A DNA stretch of 17,469 nucleotides from Candidatus Methanophagaceae archaeon (lineage in GTDB: Archaea > Halobacteriota > Syntropharchaeia > Alkanophagales > Methanospirareceae), in NCBI GenBank assembly GCA_013374505.1, contig QENJ01000007.1, forward strand, positions 1-17,469. Reading direction: 5' to 3'. Shown here one piece after another: positions 7,521 through 15,453 of this stretch. A program made the translations under genes and the position numbers. The notes beneath the pieces were generated by a model. The model made no database searches and was not told the DNA's origin. It saw only the letters and a program-made list of their open reading frames with translations. The stretch's first letter is position 1; every line of letters begins with the position of its first letter.

Positions 7521-7588
7521 CCCTCGGGATTACCTAAAAAGTTATCACGCTCACAGAAACATAAAAAGGAAGTAACGCAATAGAGAAA

Positions 7589-8119
7589 ATGATGAAAAAT
7601 AAGCTGTTGGTATTAATAATATCCGTGGTAATAGCACTTATAGCTTTAGTTGTGATTGCTACATCCGAAGCAGCTACTGAATGGCTCCTGGAGCAGTGGA
7701 CACATATCTTATGGGCGATTGTATTTGCTATAGTAGCAGGAGTGCTCATACATTATTTCCAACTAAAAATAGCGCATAAACCTAAGATTTCTCGGGATAC
7801 TGTTACTATAGAATCAAAAGCAGTGTTAGCAACGCTTATTTTACCGAACAATCATGAGATCAGGATAACAGAAAAAGAAACGGTATTCGGGCGGGAAGAT
7901 TTTACGGGTGTTGTATCTGTGGATAACCTTTTATTCATTGGCCGGAAGCATTTTAAGATAGTAAGACGGAAAGACGGGCTGTATATACAAGATTTAGGCA
8001 CAAAAAATGGCACGATGCTAAACGGAGATGCGCTACAGCAAGCGGAAAGCCGGAAATTGAAGGATGAAGATAACATCTTAGTTGCAAATGTAGTGGAGGT
8101 AAAATATGTTGAGACATAA
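7589..8119 (+). CDS. Membrane-anchored FHA-domain protein
   Basis: 176 residues: two hydrophobic helices (about 5-24 and 40-58) form a membrane anchor that leaves both ends inside, then a linker, then an FHA domain (about 96-173). The FHA hallmarks are VFGRE (Gly101-Arg102), IGRKHFKI with His121, and LGTKNGTMLNG with Asn140-Gly141. FHA domains bind phosphothreonine; the usual Ser of the SxxH motif is Gly118 here, which may weaken phosphate contact. Start is at the ATG pair 7589/7592, with AAAAAGGAAG some 17 bases upstream. It lies between a phosphatase and a kinase gene, so it likely recruits or senses the kinase's phosphorylated targets at the membrane. Confidence 0.88.
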   Translation: MMKNKLLVLIISVVIALIALVVIATSEAATEWLLEQWTHILWAIVFAIVAGVLIHYFQLKIAHKPKISRDTVTIESKAVLATLILPNNHEIRITEKETVFGREDFTGVVSVDNLLFIGRKHFKIVRRKDGLYIQDLGTKNGTMLNGDALQQAESRKLKDEDNILVANVVEVKYVET

Positions 8120-8168
8120 TGGGTTTCCAATAAGCAGAAGATACTAATTCGTTAAAAAAGAGAAAGCG

Positions 8169-10640
8169 ATGAAAAAGATTCGTAGACAGGATAAGATTTT
8201 ACTGATATTCCTGTTATACGCACTATTTGCTTATTCTGTAATCGCAACAGGACAACCAAATACGGAAGAGGTGTTAAACAACACGGTAACTTATTATGAG
8301 ACCGGAAATGTGTTTTATGAGTCGCAACAGTATGAGGCCGCTATAAACAAATATAACAAAGCGATTGAGCAGAATCAAAATTATACAGAAGCGTATCTTG
8401 GTCGTGGGCTTGCATATCGGGCATTGGGTAACTATACAGACGCCATTGACGATTTTAACAAAACGGTAGAACTGGACCTAAATCTTACAGAGGCTTACTA
8501 TAATCGAGGAAAAGCATACTATATTTTAAAGCTGTACGAAAAAGCCATTTTGGATTATAAAAAAGCAATAGAATTGAATCCATATCTTGCAGAAGCGTAT
8601 ACCGGCAGAGGAATTACATACTATGACTCGGAACATTACGAAGAGGCGATCGCGGATTTTAATAAAACCATACAGTTAAATGCAAATGACTCTTTAGCCA
8701 TTTATGGCAGAGGACTTGTATATATCGAGTGGAAGCAGTACGAGAACGCGATTGCAGATTTTAATAAAACTATAGATTTGAACCCAAGTTTCGTTGAGGG
8801 GTTTTATGGGCGGGGACTTGCATATCTCGAATCGCAGCGATACGAAAAAGCTATTACGGATTTTAACAGTGCAATAGAAACAAATCCTGATTATCCTAGA
8901 GTTTATTTTGTGCGGGGCTTAGCATACTATTCATCCGGGCAATATGAGAACGCGATTGCAGATTTTGATGAAGCTATAGACTCGGGCCGTGAAGGTGTGG
9001 CTCATGCTTATTGTGCTCGTGGAAAAACATACAGCGATTTACGGCAATACGAGAACGCGATTGCCGATTTTAATGAAACCATAGCGTTGAATCCAGATTT
9101 CGCGGATGCCTTTTATGGACGGGGGCTTGTATATATGAATTTGAACCAATACGATGAGGCGATTGCGGATTTTAATAGAGTAACAGATTTGGATCCTGAT
9201 TTTGCCGAAGCTTACTATAACCGTGAAATGGTAAAAGAAAGAGTAAGGAAATCGGTGAGGGTGGATATAGACCCAGTTATTGGTGTAATTTTAGCAGTTA
9301 TTCCGGTTATCGCAGCAATGCTCTGGTACATCTGGGATAAACGGCGGAATAAGCAAAGGCATGCGAAATTAATAGAAAACTGGGAAGCAAATCTGCTAAT
9401 AATACCGCATATTATTATGGGTTTCTGGAGTTTACTCTTGTGCATCATTTTTGTGCCCAAAACAACAGGTGAACTAAACGTGATTTTAAACTACGGTGCG
9501 ATTATAGCATTGGCTGCTTTTTGCGTTATTACTGCGAAGGTGGTATATAACTTCTTTATCCATAACGAAATATCGAAGACTTATGCTTATTTTAATATCG
9601 CGTTTGCCGTGTCGTGCACAATATTTGCTTCTCTGCTTCTTATTGACCCTTTCGATCTTACTTCTAGCGTATCCAAATCTATTGCTATGAACACGGCACT
9701 TATTGCAGTTCCATTATCGGTTCCCAGCTTTATGAGCTTGTACATCACCCAAAGGTATGGCGAAATATTAATAATAAAAGGAAAAGAGACAAAAATACAA
9801 ACAACCTCTGTATTCCCGCCTGAGCTTGAGCAATTTTACTCAGATGCAGAATACATAGGCGGTGGTGGATTCGCATGGGTTTTCCAGGCGATACGCAACG
9901 ATGGCACAAAAGTAGCAGTGAAAATACCGGCAATTAAGGATGAAAAAGCCGGCATGTTTTTCTTACGGGAAGTGCAGAACTGGAGTGCGCTTGAACACAA
10001 AAATATCGTGCGACTTTACGGTTTTAACATCTATCCGGTTCCGTACCTTGAGATGGAATTGTGTGATAGCAGCATCGGATTTGGTATAAGAAAAGTAGAA
10101 GAAGCGGTTTCGATAATTTATGAGGTGGCAAAGGGCTTAGATCATGCACACGAACGAAGTATAGTGCATGCGGACATAAAGCACTCGAACATACTCATTA
10201 AAGCCGGTACAATCAAGATTTCGGATTGGGGCTTGAGCAAGGTAAGAATAGGTAAAAGCCTTTCGGTTTCTGCTTTAACGCCTGATTTCGCGGCACCGGA
10301 ACAAATATTCGGTCGGATTGATGAACGAACAGATATATGGCAGCTTGGGGTTGTGTTCTACGAACTTGTAACCGGTAAGCTGCCTTTTGCCGGTGAATAC
10401 ACGGATATTATCAATTGCGTGATTAACGATGAGCCCGTGCCACCTTCGGAACTCAATCCGGAATCGAAATGCGTTGAGCATATCATTATGAAATGCCTGA
10501 GTAAAAGGAAAGAGGACCGGTATACTAAAATGGAAGAGCTCGTTGAAGACTTGAAGAAATACGTGGTTGAGTGTGACATAACAGAACTGGCGACAGACGG
10601 GATTAATGATAAAACGACCGCGGGGTTCCAAAAGGGATGA
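8169..10640 (+). CDS. Receptor-like TPR protein with cytoplasmic Ser/Thr kinase domain
   Basis: 823 residues. Residues 8-27 are a signal anchor; 40-350 hold about nine TPRs of the YxxAIxDFNKxIxLNP type; five further hydrophobic helices lie at about 367-388, 408-429, 438-462, 471-491 and 503-525; 557-800 is a Hanks-type kinase. Kinase motifs are GGGGFAWVF (564-572), VAVK with Lys585, Glu601, catalytic loop HADIKHSN (667-674, HAD for HRD), metal-binding DWG (686-688, for DFG) and AAPE (708-711). Catalytic Lys, Asp669, Asn674 and Asp686 are all present, so it should be active. The positive stretch after the second helix and the helix count place the TPRs outside and the kinase inside. Nine N-glycosylation sequons fall in the TPR domain. 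It ends the operon with the FHA protein 49 bases upstream. The ligand is unknown. Confidence 0.9.
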   Translation: MKKIRRQDKILLIFLLYALFAYSVIATGQPNTEEVLNNTVTYYETGNVFYESQQYEAAINKYNKAIEQNQNYTEAYLGRGLAYRALGNYTDAIDDFNKTVELDLNLTEAYYNRGKAYYILKLYEKAILDYKKAIELNPYLAEAYTGRGITYYDSEHYEEAIADFNKTIQLNANDSLAIYGRGLVYIEWKQYENAIADFNKTIDLNPSFVEGFYGRGLAYLESQRYEKAITDFNSAIETNPDYPRVYFVRGLAYYSSGQYENAIADFDEAIDSGREGVAHAYCARGKTYSDLRQYENAIADFNETIALNPDFADAFYGRGLVYMNLNQYDEAIADFNRVTDLDPDFAEAYYNREMVKERVRKSVRVDIDPVIGVILAVIPVIAAMLWYIWDKRRNKQRHAKLIENWEANLLIIPHIIMGFWSLLLCIIFVPKTTGELNVILNYGAIIALAAFCVITAKVVYNFFIHNEISKTYAYFNIAFAVSCTIFASLLLIDPFDLTSSVSKSIAMNTALIAVPLSVPSFMSLYITQRYGEILIIKGKETKIQTTSVFPPELEQFYSDAEYIGGGGFAWVFQAIRNDGTKVAVKIPAIKDEKAGMFFLREVQNWSALEHKNIVRLYGFNIYPVPYLEMELCDSSIGFGIRKVEEAVSIIYEVAKGLDHAHERSIVHADIKHSNILIKAGTIKISDWGLSKVRIGKSLSVSALTPDFAAPEQIFGRIDERTDIWQLGVVFYELVTGKLPFAGEYTDIINCVINDEPVPPSELNPESKCVEHIIMKCLSKRKEDRYTKMEELVEDLKKYVVECDITELATDGINDKTTAGFQKG

Positions 10641-10937
10641 AGAAAAGGGTTAAATTGGGTTGATAGTAAAAACGGGGGTGCTTTTTTAAAAATTACGATG
10701 AAGATACGAGGGGCGGTTGAAGGCATTTCAGCCGTATAAAAATCCGACATTTTTTCAATCGTTTAATCAGCGAAGATTTAGGACGAACAATCCGCAATTT
10801 CACACCCACGGGCGATTCTAACCTTAGATCATAGTCCTGCATCGGCCATCTTGCATCCTGACAGCTAACCAAATCAAAAAATCTTTTAAGTGTATAATTT
10901 TAATCATTCATAGAAACTGTGAAAAAGGAGTGCAAAA
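10641..10937 (+). other. Intergenic region between kinase and TIR-like gene
   Basis: Nearly 300 bases without a convincing gene. A T-run after GGGGGTG near 10674-10687 may end the kinase transcript. CTTTTAAG at 10883-10890, preceded by an A-rich stretch, is a TATA-like box about 48 bases ahead of the next start, and AAAGGAG at 10924-10930 is a good Shine-Dalgarno. So the next gene probably has its own promoter. Confidence 0.4.
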
Positions 10938-12731
10938 GTGTTTTGTTCAAAGATTGGTGGCGAATGCCCCCACAACGTAATTCCGGATAATAAATATATC
11001 TTCGTAATGATGCCTTTTGAAGGTTTTAATTCTGTTTATGGTACGATAAAAGATGCAGTCGAAGGGGTTGAAGGAAAAGAGTTCCGATGCGAGCGGGCTG
11101 ATGAAAAATACACTAACCTTTCAATCTGGTGTAACCGGATTTGTATGAATATCAGAAAAGCAAAGTATGTTATTGTTGATACGACCGGCAGAAACCCCAA
11201 TGTATTTTATGAACTTGGATTTGCTCATGCCAGGTATAATACAAAGGCAATTATAATTACACAGAATATAAAGGAGGTTCCTTTTGATATTGTTGAGATA
11301 AACCACATAATCTATTCAGAGAAAGAGCTGCCTGGATTGCGGGAAGAGTTAAAAAATGCAATACAGGCACTTGAAACAGAAGAGATAGAAGAAGGCTATG
11401 CCAATAAGTCAACCGAAGAAATTATTACGGATTTGAAGTTACAATTGAGGGCAGAAGAGGTAAGGGCAGGAAAATTCAAAAACGAGCTTGTCGAATCAGA
11501 GGAAAGAGAACAAAAACTCAAAAAATCTATCGCTGAGATAGCATCCATACAAAGTAACCCTGATGCCGAGGCAAGAAACAAAATCGCAGAACTTGAAGGA
11601 ACTATTGCGGGATTAAAAGAGAAGTTAGAACGTACAGAGAAAAACAAAAAAGATACGATTGTAGAACTAACTAAAACGTTAAAGGAGAAAGAAGAAAACT
11701 TAAAAATTCTCGAAGAGAGTTTTGATAATTATAAGGGTGGCAAAGGTGTTAAATCATTATTATATTTATTATTGGGTGATATTAGAAAGCGTGCGGGAGC
11801 ACAAAAATGGTTTAACCGCGCATATGGTGAAGGCAAAAAGGGAAACAAAGAAACTGCGATAGAATATTATACTAAAGCACTAGAGTTAAATCCAGAATAT
11901 CCGGATGCGTATTACAACAGAGGGGCTACATATTACAACTTAAAGGATTATGAGAAGGCGATAAGTGACTATAATAAAGCACTAGAGTTAAATCAGGAAT
12001 ATGTGGATGCTTATAACAACAGAGGGCTTGCTTATGGCGACTTAAAGGATTATGGGAAGGCGATAAGTGACTTTAATAAAGCAATAGAGTTAAATCCTGA
12101 ATATGCGGATGCTTATAACAACAGAGGGGCTGCGTATTACGACTTAACGGAATATGAGGTGGCGATAAGTGACTGGAATAAAGCGATAGAGTTAAATCCG
12201 GAAGATGCAACTGCTTATTACAACAGAGGATTTGCTTATGACTACTTAAAGGATTATGAGAAGGCGATAAGTGACTGGAATAAAGCAATAGAGTTAAATC
12301 CTGAATATGCGGATGCTTATAACAATAGAGGGCTTGCTTATAGGAACTTAAAGGATTATGAGACGGCGATAAGCGACTGGAATAAAGCAATAGAGTTAAA
12401 TCCGGAATATGCTGGTGCTCATGAAAACCTTTCGGAATTATATATTATAACAGGGAATCACAAAAGCGCTTTGGAAAGCATTACAAAGGTATTATCTTTA
12501 TCTATGGATATAAAAGACAGAGCAGTGTGCCTTTATCTCGAATGTATAGCCAAAAAGATGCTTCAGATGGATATTTCAGATTGTGAGAACGAATTAAACG
12601 AAATTCTAAAAAGAGAGTTTGAAACTACATGGTCCTTTGCTGAGATCGAATCATGGGTTGAGGATATTAGCAATGACCAAAAAGCGTTTATTATTGAAAA
12701 AACAGAACTGATAAAAGAGCATAGAGGATAA
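10938..12731 (+). CDS. DRHyd/TIR-like domain - coiled coil - TPR fusion protein
   Basis: 597 residues with no signal peptide. Residues 18-127 form a nucleoside 2-deoxyribosyltransferase/TIR-like Rossmann fold: KYIFVMMPFEGF, KAKYVIVDTTGRNPNVFYELGFAHA (75-98) with Glu92 at the position of the family's catalytic acid, and a final strand ending INHIIYS. An N-terminal Cys3/Cys10 pair may bind metal. Residues about 130-265 are a charged coiled coil. Seven TPRs follow (288-524), then a helical tail. In bacteria such domains act as NAD- or nucleotide-cleaving effectors or nucleotide sensors in conflict systems (family knowledge); that role here is an inference. The GTG start follows AAAGGAG at seven bases. 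It lies just after the kinase operon and shares its TPR style. Confidence 0.85.
   Translation: MFCSKIGGECPHNVIPDNKYIFVMMPFEGFNSVYGTIKDAVEGVEGKEFRCERADEKYTNLSIWCNRICMNIRKAKYVIVDTTGRNPNVFYELGFAHARYNTKAIIITQNIKEVPFDIVEINHIIYSEKELPGLREELKNAIQALETEEIEEGYANKSTEEIITDLKLQLRAEEVRAGKFKNELVESEEREQKLKKSIAEIASIQSNPDAEARNKIAELEGTIAGLKEKLERTEKNKKDTIVELTKTLKEKEENLKILEESFDNYKGGKGVKSLLYLLLGDIRKRAGAQKWFNRAYGEGKKGNKETAIEYYTKALELNPEYPDAYYNRGATYYNLKDYEKAISDYNKALELNQEYVDAYNNRGLAYGDLKDYGKAISDFNKAIELNPEYADAYNNRGAAYYDLTEYEVAISDWNKAIELNPEDATAYYNRGFAYDYLKDYEKAISDWNKAIELNPEYADAYNNRGLAYRNLKDYETAISDWNKAIELNPEYAGAHENLSELYIITGNHKSALESITKVLSLSMDIKDRAVCLYLECIAKKMLQMDISDCENELNEILKREFETTWSFAEIESWVEDISNDQKAFIIEKTELIKEHRG
11901..12410 (+). 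repeat. Five tandem 102-base TPR units
   Basis: Within the TIR-like/TPR gene, codons 322-491 consist of five consecutive 34-codon units that are close at the nucleotide level (shared stretches such as GATTATGAGAAGGCGATAAG and GAGTTAAATCC). Such similarity suggests recent expansion by unequal crossing over, and copy number may vary or be mis-assembled. The antisense frame 12073-12390 is an artefact of this repeat. Confidence 0.8.
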
Positions 12732-12883
12732 TTAAGGTGTTAATATGTTGTAGTTAATCCCGGGGTGAACGTCATAGCATCGAAACTGTCCAACTCATCT
12801 ATAGTTTAAAATCCATTCAAAACAAGTTGGGTGATGTAAAATTCTGGTTACAACAATAGCGAATGTAAAAAGTCAAGTGAAAC

Positions 12884-12912
12884 TTTTAAGAGACCCCTAA
12901 AATCTCTTAAAA
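12884..12912. terminator. Perfect inverted repeat between convergent genes
   Basis: TTTTAAGAGA (12884-12893) is the exact reverse complement of TCTCTTAAAA (12903-12912), with a nine-base loop. It lies between the ends of two convergent genes and could act in both directions because each arm carries an A/T run. Confidence 0.5.
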
Positions 12913-12962
12913 AACGGTACTTTTATGAAGTCCGTCACCACGAACTCAACCAATGACCATCC

Positions 12963-14286
12963 CTAGACAAGCAAGGCAAGATTCCAACCAATCGCAGGGA
13001 CAAGCCAGCCATAAACGACTATCAGAGTTGCTATTACTTTGGTAGCCACGGCGGACCAGAGCAGAGCGCTGCCGGGTTTAATGGGCCAGGAATGCCCCCT
13101 GGTACGAGTTAGGAATATGGTTAAATGTCCCGCAACTGCAAGCTTCAGGAACATAAAAGGCTGTATTATTTTCAGAGGCAGATGCAATACTACCTCGCCG
13201 ATATAGAATAGCGAAAACGAGAAGATAACTCCTATCACGCCTAACAGGGTAGCCATGCTTAAAACAAGTCGCATATCCCATTTCTCCGGCATATCGGAAT
13301 ACCGAACATTGTCGTATGCAATTGCCATAATAGGTGCATCATTTAAAAGTGCCAACAGAACAATCATAAGTGCAGTCACAGGATAAAAGTCAAAAATAAG
13401 TATGGCAAGCGTGATGAAGAAGAAGCGCGAACTTAAGTGTTTCCGAAAAGCTCTCGCCACGAACAAATGCGGCAACGAAAATGAGCGATACCATTGCGAT
13501 AGCAAGACAAATCAGGTAATTCCCGATTTTTACGATGACCTTCTGGATATGACTTTGGGTCTTGACGTCCTCAACCAGCTTCGCGGTCCTGCCGAAATAA
13601 CTGTTCATACCGGTGGCAACAACCAGCGCATTCATTTCGCCCTGTCGGACAACAGAGCCCGAATATGCAACATCGGAAAGATGCTTCTCTACCGGCAATG
13701 ATTCGCCCGTCAATGCGGATTCATCTACCTGCAGGTAATCGCCATCTGTGAGTTTTATATCCGCTGGAACAATATCGCCCAGACGCACAATATCGCCTGG
13801 AACAAGTTCCCGAGCTGGCACTTCGGTCCATTTACCAGCGCGTAACACCCGTGCATTTAGTGCCAGTTTCTGCTTTAATAGCTCAATAGCATTGTCAGCT
13901 TTGTACTCCTGCCAAAATCCTACTACCGCGTTTAACTGTAGCAGTGCGAATATAATCCAGAAATCTTCCCAGTGGTGAATAACAGCCGACAGAACTGCTG
14001 CAACCTAGATCATCCCGGGAATAGGGCCCCAGAAATAGCTCATGAATTTTAACAGTGGGCTGACCTTCTTTTCGGTGAGTTCGTTATAGCCGTATTTTTG
14101 GAGCCTGTCTTTTGCTTCTGAAGTGGAAAGCCCTTCTTTACTGGTCGAGAGTGTTTTCAATAGCTCTTCTATGTCGGTAGCTTTTGCCTCTTTCGTTGTT
14201 ATACTACTGTTTATTTTATCCACAATAATAACACGATATACAATAACCAGAACTTTTGACTTTAAAAAGCTTATGCACCGTTTCAA
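12963..14286 (-). pseudogene. Proton-efflux P-type ATPase (P3A), broken by nonsense codon and internal deletion
   Basis: Minus-strand remnants of a plasma-membrane H+-ATPase. First part (14286 to 14008): cation-ATPase N-terminal domain, KATDIEELLKTLSTSKEGLS and FMSYFWGPIPGMI. A TAG (14005-14007) then stands where the family has Glu before VAAVLSA; the same frame goes on through NAVVGFWQEYKADNAIELL, the A domain with TGES, and KIGNYLICLA to ETLKFALLL. At about 13416-13428 the sequence jumps, with a frame change, to FFITLAILIFDFYP and the last transmembrane helices, including LLALLNDAPIMAIAYDNV. The PVALP helix, the DKTGT phosphorylation site and the whole nucleotide domain are gone, roughly 350-400 residues by family length. 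The product cannot pump. The true start may be GTG at 14223. Confidence 0.9.
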
Positions 14287-14337
14287 GAGGGATATTTTTA
14301 TATTGCAACGTTTAATCTACGAATAAAATTAATTATT

Positions 14338-14393
14338 GACACAGATTAACACAGATTAACGCAGAAGAAATCAAATACGTGTAAATCTGCGTC
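14338..14393. repeat. Imperfect inverted repeat with tandem ACAGATTAAC units
   Basis: ACAGATTAAC occurs twice in tandem (14341-14360). The left arm 14338-14352 matches the reverse complement of 14379-14393 at 13 of 15 bases. The sequence style (ACAGATTAAC...AAATCTGCGTC) resembles palindromic intergenic repeats that I recall from many environmental genomes, but only one copy is present here. Confidence 0.5.
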
Positions 14394-14561
14394 TTAAATA
14401 GGTAGGAGTTATACTTTAGATGCAATGGAAAAAATTAACGCCGATGCACTATTCATGCCCACGCACTCTAAGAATCATATTTTGTACACCATCCCACAAG
14501 CATTTCCATACCGACATACTCGGCATGAGTCATGAAACTATAAAATCAAACACATAAGTTG

Positions 14562-14580
14562 CTGGAGGTGTAGCCTCCAG
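14562..14580. other. Perfect seven-base-pair hairpin
   Basis: CTGGAGG and CCTCCAG enclose TGTAG. The right arm runs into the first copy of the direct repeat TCCAGTGGAAA. It could be a structural end of a small mobile element or part of an RNA structure; neither can be shown. Confidence 0.35.
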
Positions 14581-14705
14581 TGGAAATGGTGGGGTCCCTG
14601 TGTCTCGAACAACATTTCTTATTGTCCCGGAGGATGCTTTTTTAGATAAAAGAAACTTTCTTTAACGTCCATTCTGAATGCTATTTCCAGTGGAAACGGG
14701 GTGGT
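14576..14705. repeat. Imperfect direct repeat 110 bases apart
   Basis: Bases 14576-14595 and 14686-14705 share TCCAGTGGAAA followed by G-rich sequence. They flank about 90 bases with no gene. Element ends or regulator sites ahead of queC are both possible. Confidence 0.35.
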
Positions 14706-14720
14706 GTGTGGGTACTAACA

Positions 14721-14730
14721 TACTTAAGTA
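14721..14730 (+). promoter_or_regulatory. TATA box of queC, leaderless transcript likely
   Basis: TACTTAAGTA is centred about 31 bases ahead of the queC ATG, and no Shine-Dalgarno is present between them. That spacing implies a leaderless mRNA. Confidence 0.5.
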
Positions 14731-14756
14731 GCTCAATCTAATAGCAACTAAACAAA

Positions 14757-15443
14757 ATGACCAAAACAGCAGTATGTGTATGCTCCGGCGGAATAGACTC
14801 CACAGTTGCAGCAGCTATAGCATCGCAAGAAAGTTACGAATTGCACTTCTTCCATGCGTCTTACGGACAGCGCGCGGAGGCGCGCGAAAAAGATGCGGTA
14901 GAGGCAATAGCAGCTTACTTAGGTGTGAATAACTTGAAATATGTAGAACTGCCGTTCTTTAAGGAGCTTGGAGGGTCCTCTTTGACTGACAACAATAGAA
15001 AAGTACCCGTAGGCGCAGAAGTGAATTTAGATGCTGAAAAAGTAACTCCATCTACGTGGGTGCCATGCCGGAATCTGGTTCTTTTAGCTCATGCGAGCGC
15101 GTATGCAGAAGTCATCTCAGCCGAAGCTCTTTTTGTGGGTTTCAATGCCGAGGAGGCACAGTCATATCCCGACAACGAGAAGGAATTCGTTGAGCGGTAT
15201 AACGCGGTATTAAAGAAAGCAGTGGCTTCTTATTCGGTTGCACCAACAGTAAAAGCGCCTTTAGTTGATTTGTTCAAACCCGCTATAATAAGGAAGGGCA
15301 TAGAAGTAAAAGCACCGTTGCAGTTAACGTATTCATGCTATTTGGGCGAAGAGAAGCATTGTGGCATTTGCGAGTCGTGTTTGCACCGAAGACGTGGGTT
15401 CGAAGAAGCGAGTGTGGACGATCCAACGGTATATAAGCTGTAG
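14757..15443 (+). CDS. queC: 7-cyano-7-deazaguanine (preQ0) synthase
   Basis: A 228-residue QueC of normal length. It converts 7-carboxy-7-deazaguanine to preQ0 with ATP and ammonia; in archaea preQ0 is inserted into tRNA and becomes archaeosine. The PP-loop is SGGIDST (10-16); VPCRN (102-106) and SYPDNEKEF (136-144) are family motifs; the zinc site is Cys194, Cys202, Cys205 and Cys208 in the C-terminal CYLGEEKHCGICESC segment. All key residues are present. No other 7-deazaguanine genes lie in the window. The start has no Shine-Dalgarno but fits a leaderless transcript. It ends with TAG, 10 bases from the convergent endonuclease V gene. Confidence 0.95.
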   Translation: MTKTAVCVCSGGIDSTVAAAIASQESYELHFFHASYGQRAEAREKDAVEAIAAYLGVNNLKYVELPFFKELGGSSLTDNNRKVPVGAEVNLDAEKVTPSTWVPCRNLVLLAHASAYAEVISAEALFVGFNAEEAQSYPDNEKEFVERYNAVLKKAVASYSVAPTVKAPLVDLFKPAIIRKGIEVKAPLQLTYSCYLGEEKHCGICESCLHRRRGFEEASVDDPTVYKL

Positions 15444-15453
15444 CGGTAATAAT

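Larger units (their letters stand above)
14287..14756. other. 470-base region without a gene
   Basis: No coding frame with a start signal is convincing. It holds an inverted repeat (14338-14393), a hairpin (14562-14580), a 20-base imperfect direct repeat (14576 and 14686) and the queC promoter (14721-14730). A frame of about 35 codons (14559-14663) following a TAA looks protein-like but has no start codon or ribosome binding site. The region may hold remnants of a lost element. Confidence 0.4.

Noticed and set aside
12073..12390. 105-codon antisense ORF with internal repeats
   Set aside because: It is the mirror of the tandem TPR repeats on the plus strand.
14005..14007. Reading the TAG in the ATPase as pyrrolysine
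   Set aside because: TAG serves as an ordinary stop for the intact cupin, phosphatase and queC genes here, the family has Glu at this site, and the gene is anyway missing its catalytic domains.
14341..14360. CRISPR-like tandem repeat
   Set aside because: Only two adjacent ten-base units without spacers; this is an inverted-repeat element, not an array.
14420..14663. Short frames suggesting a transposase remnant upstream of queC
   Set aside because: The frames (45 and 35 codons) show no transposase motif, catalytic residues or zinc-binding pattern, so no mobile element can be named.
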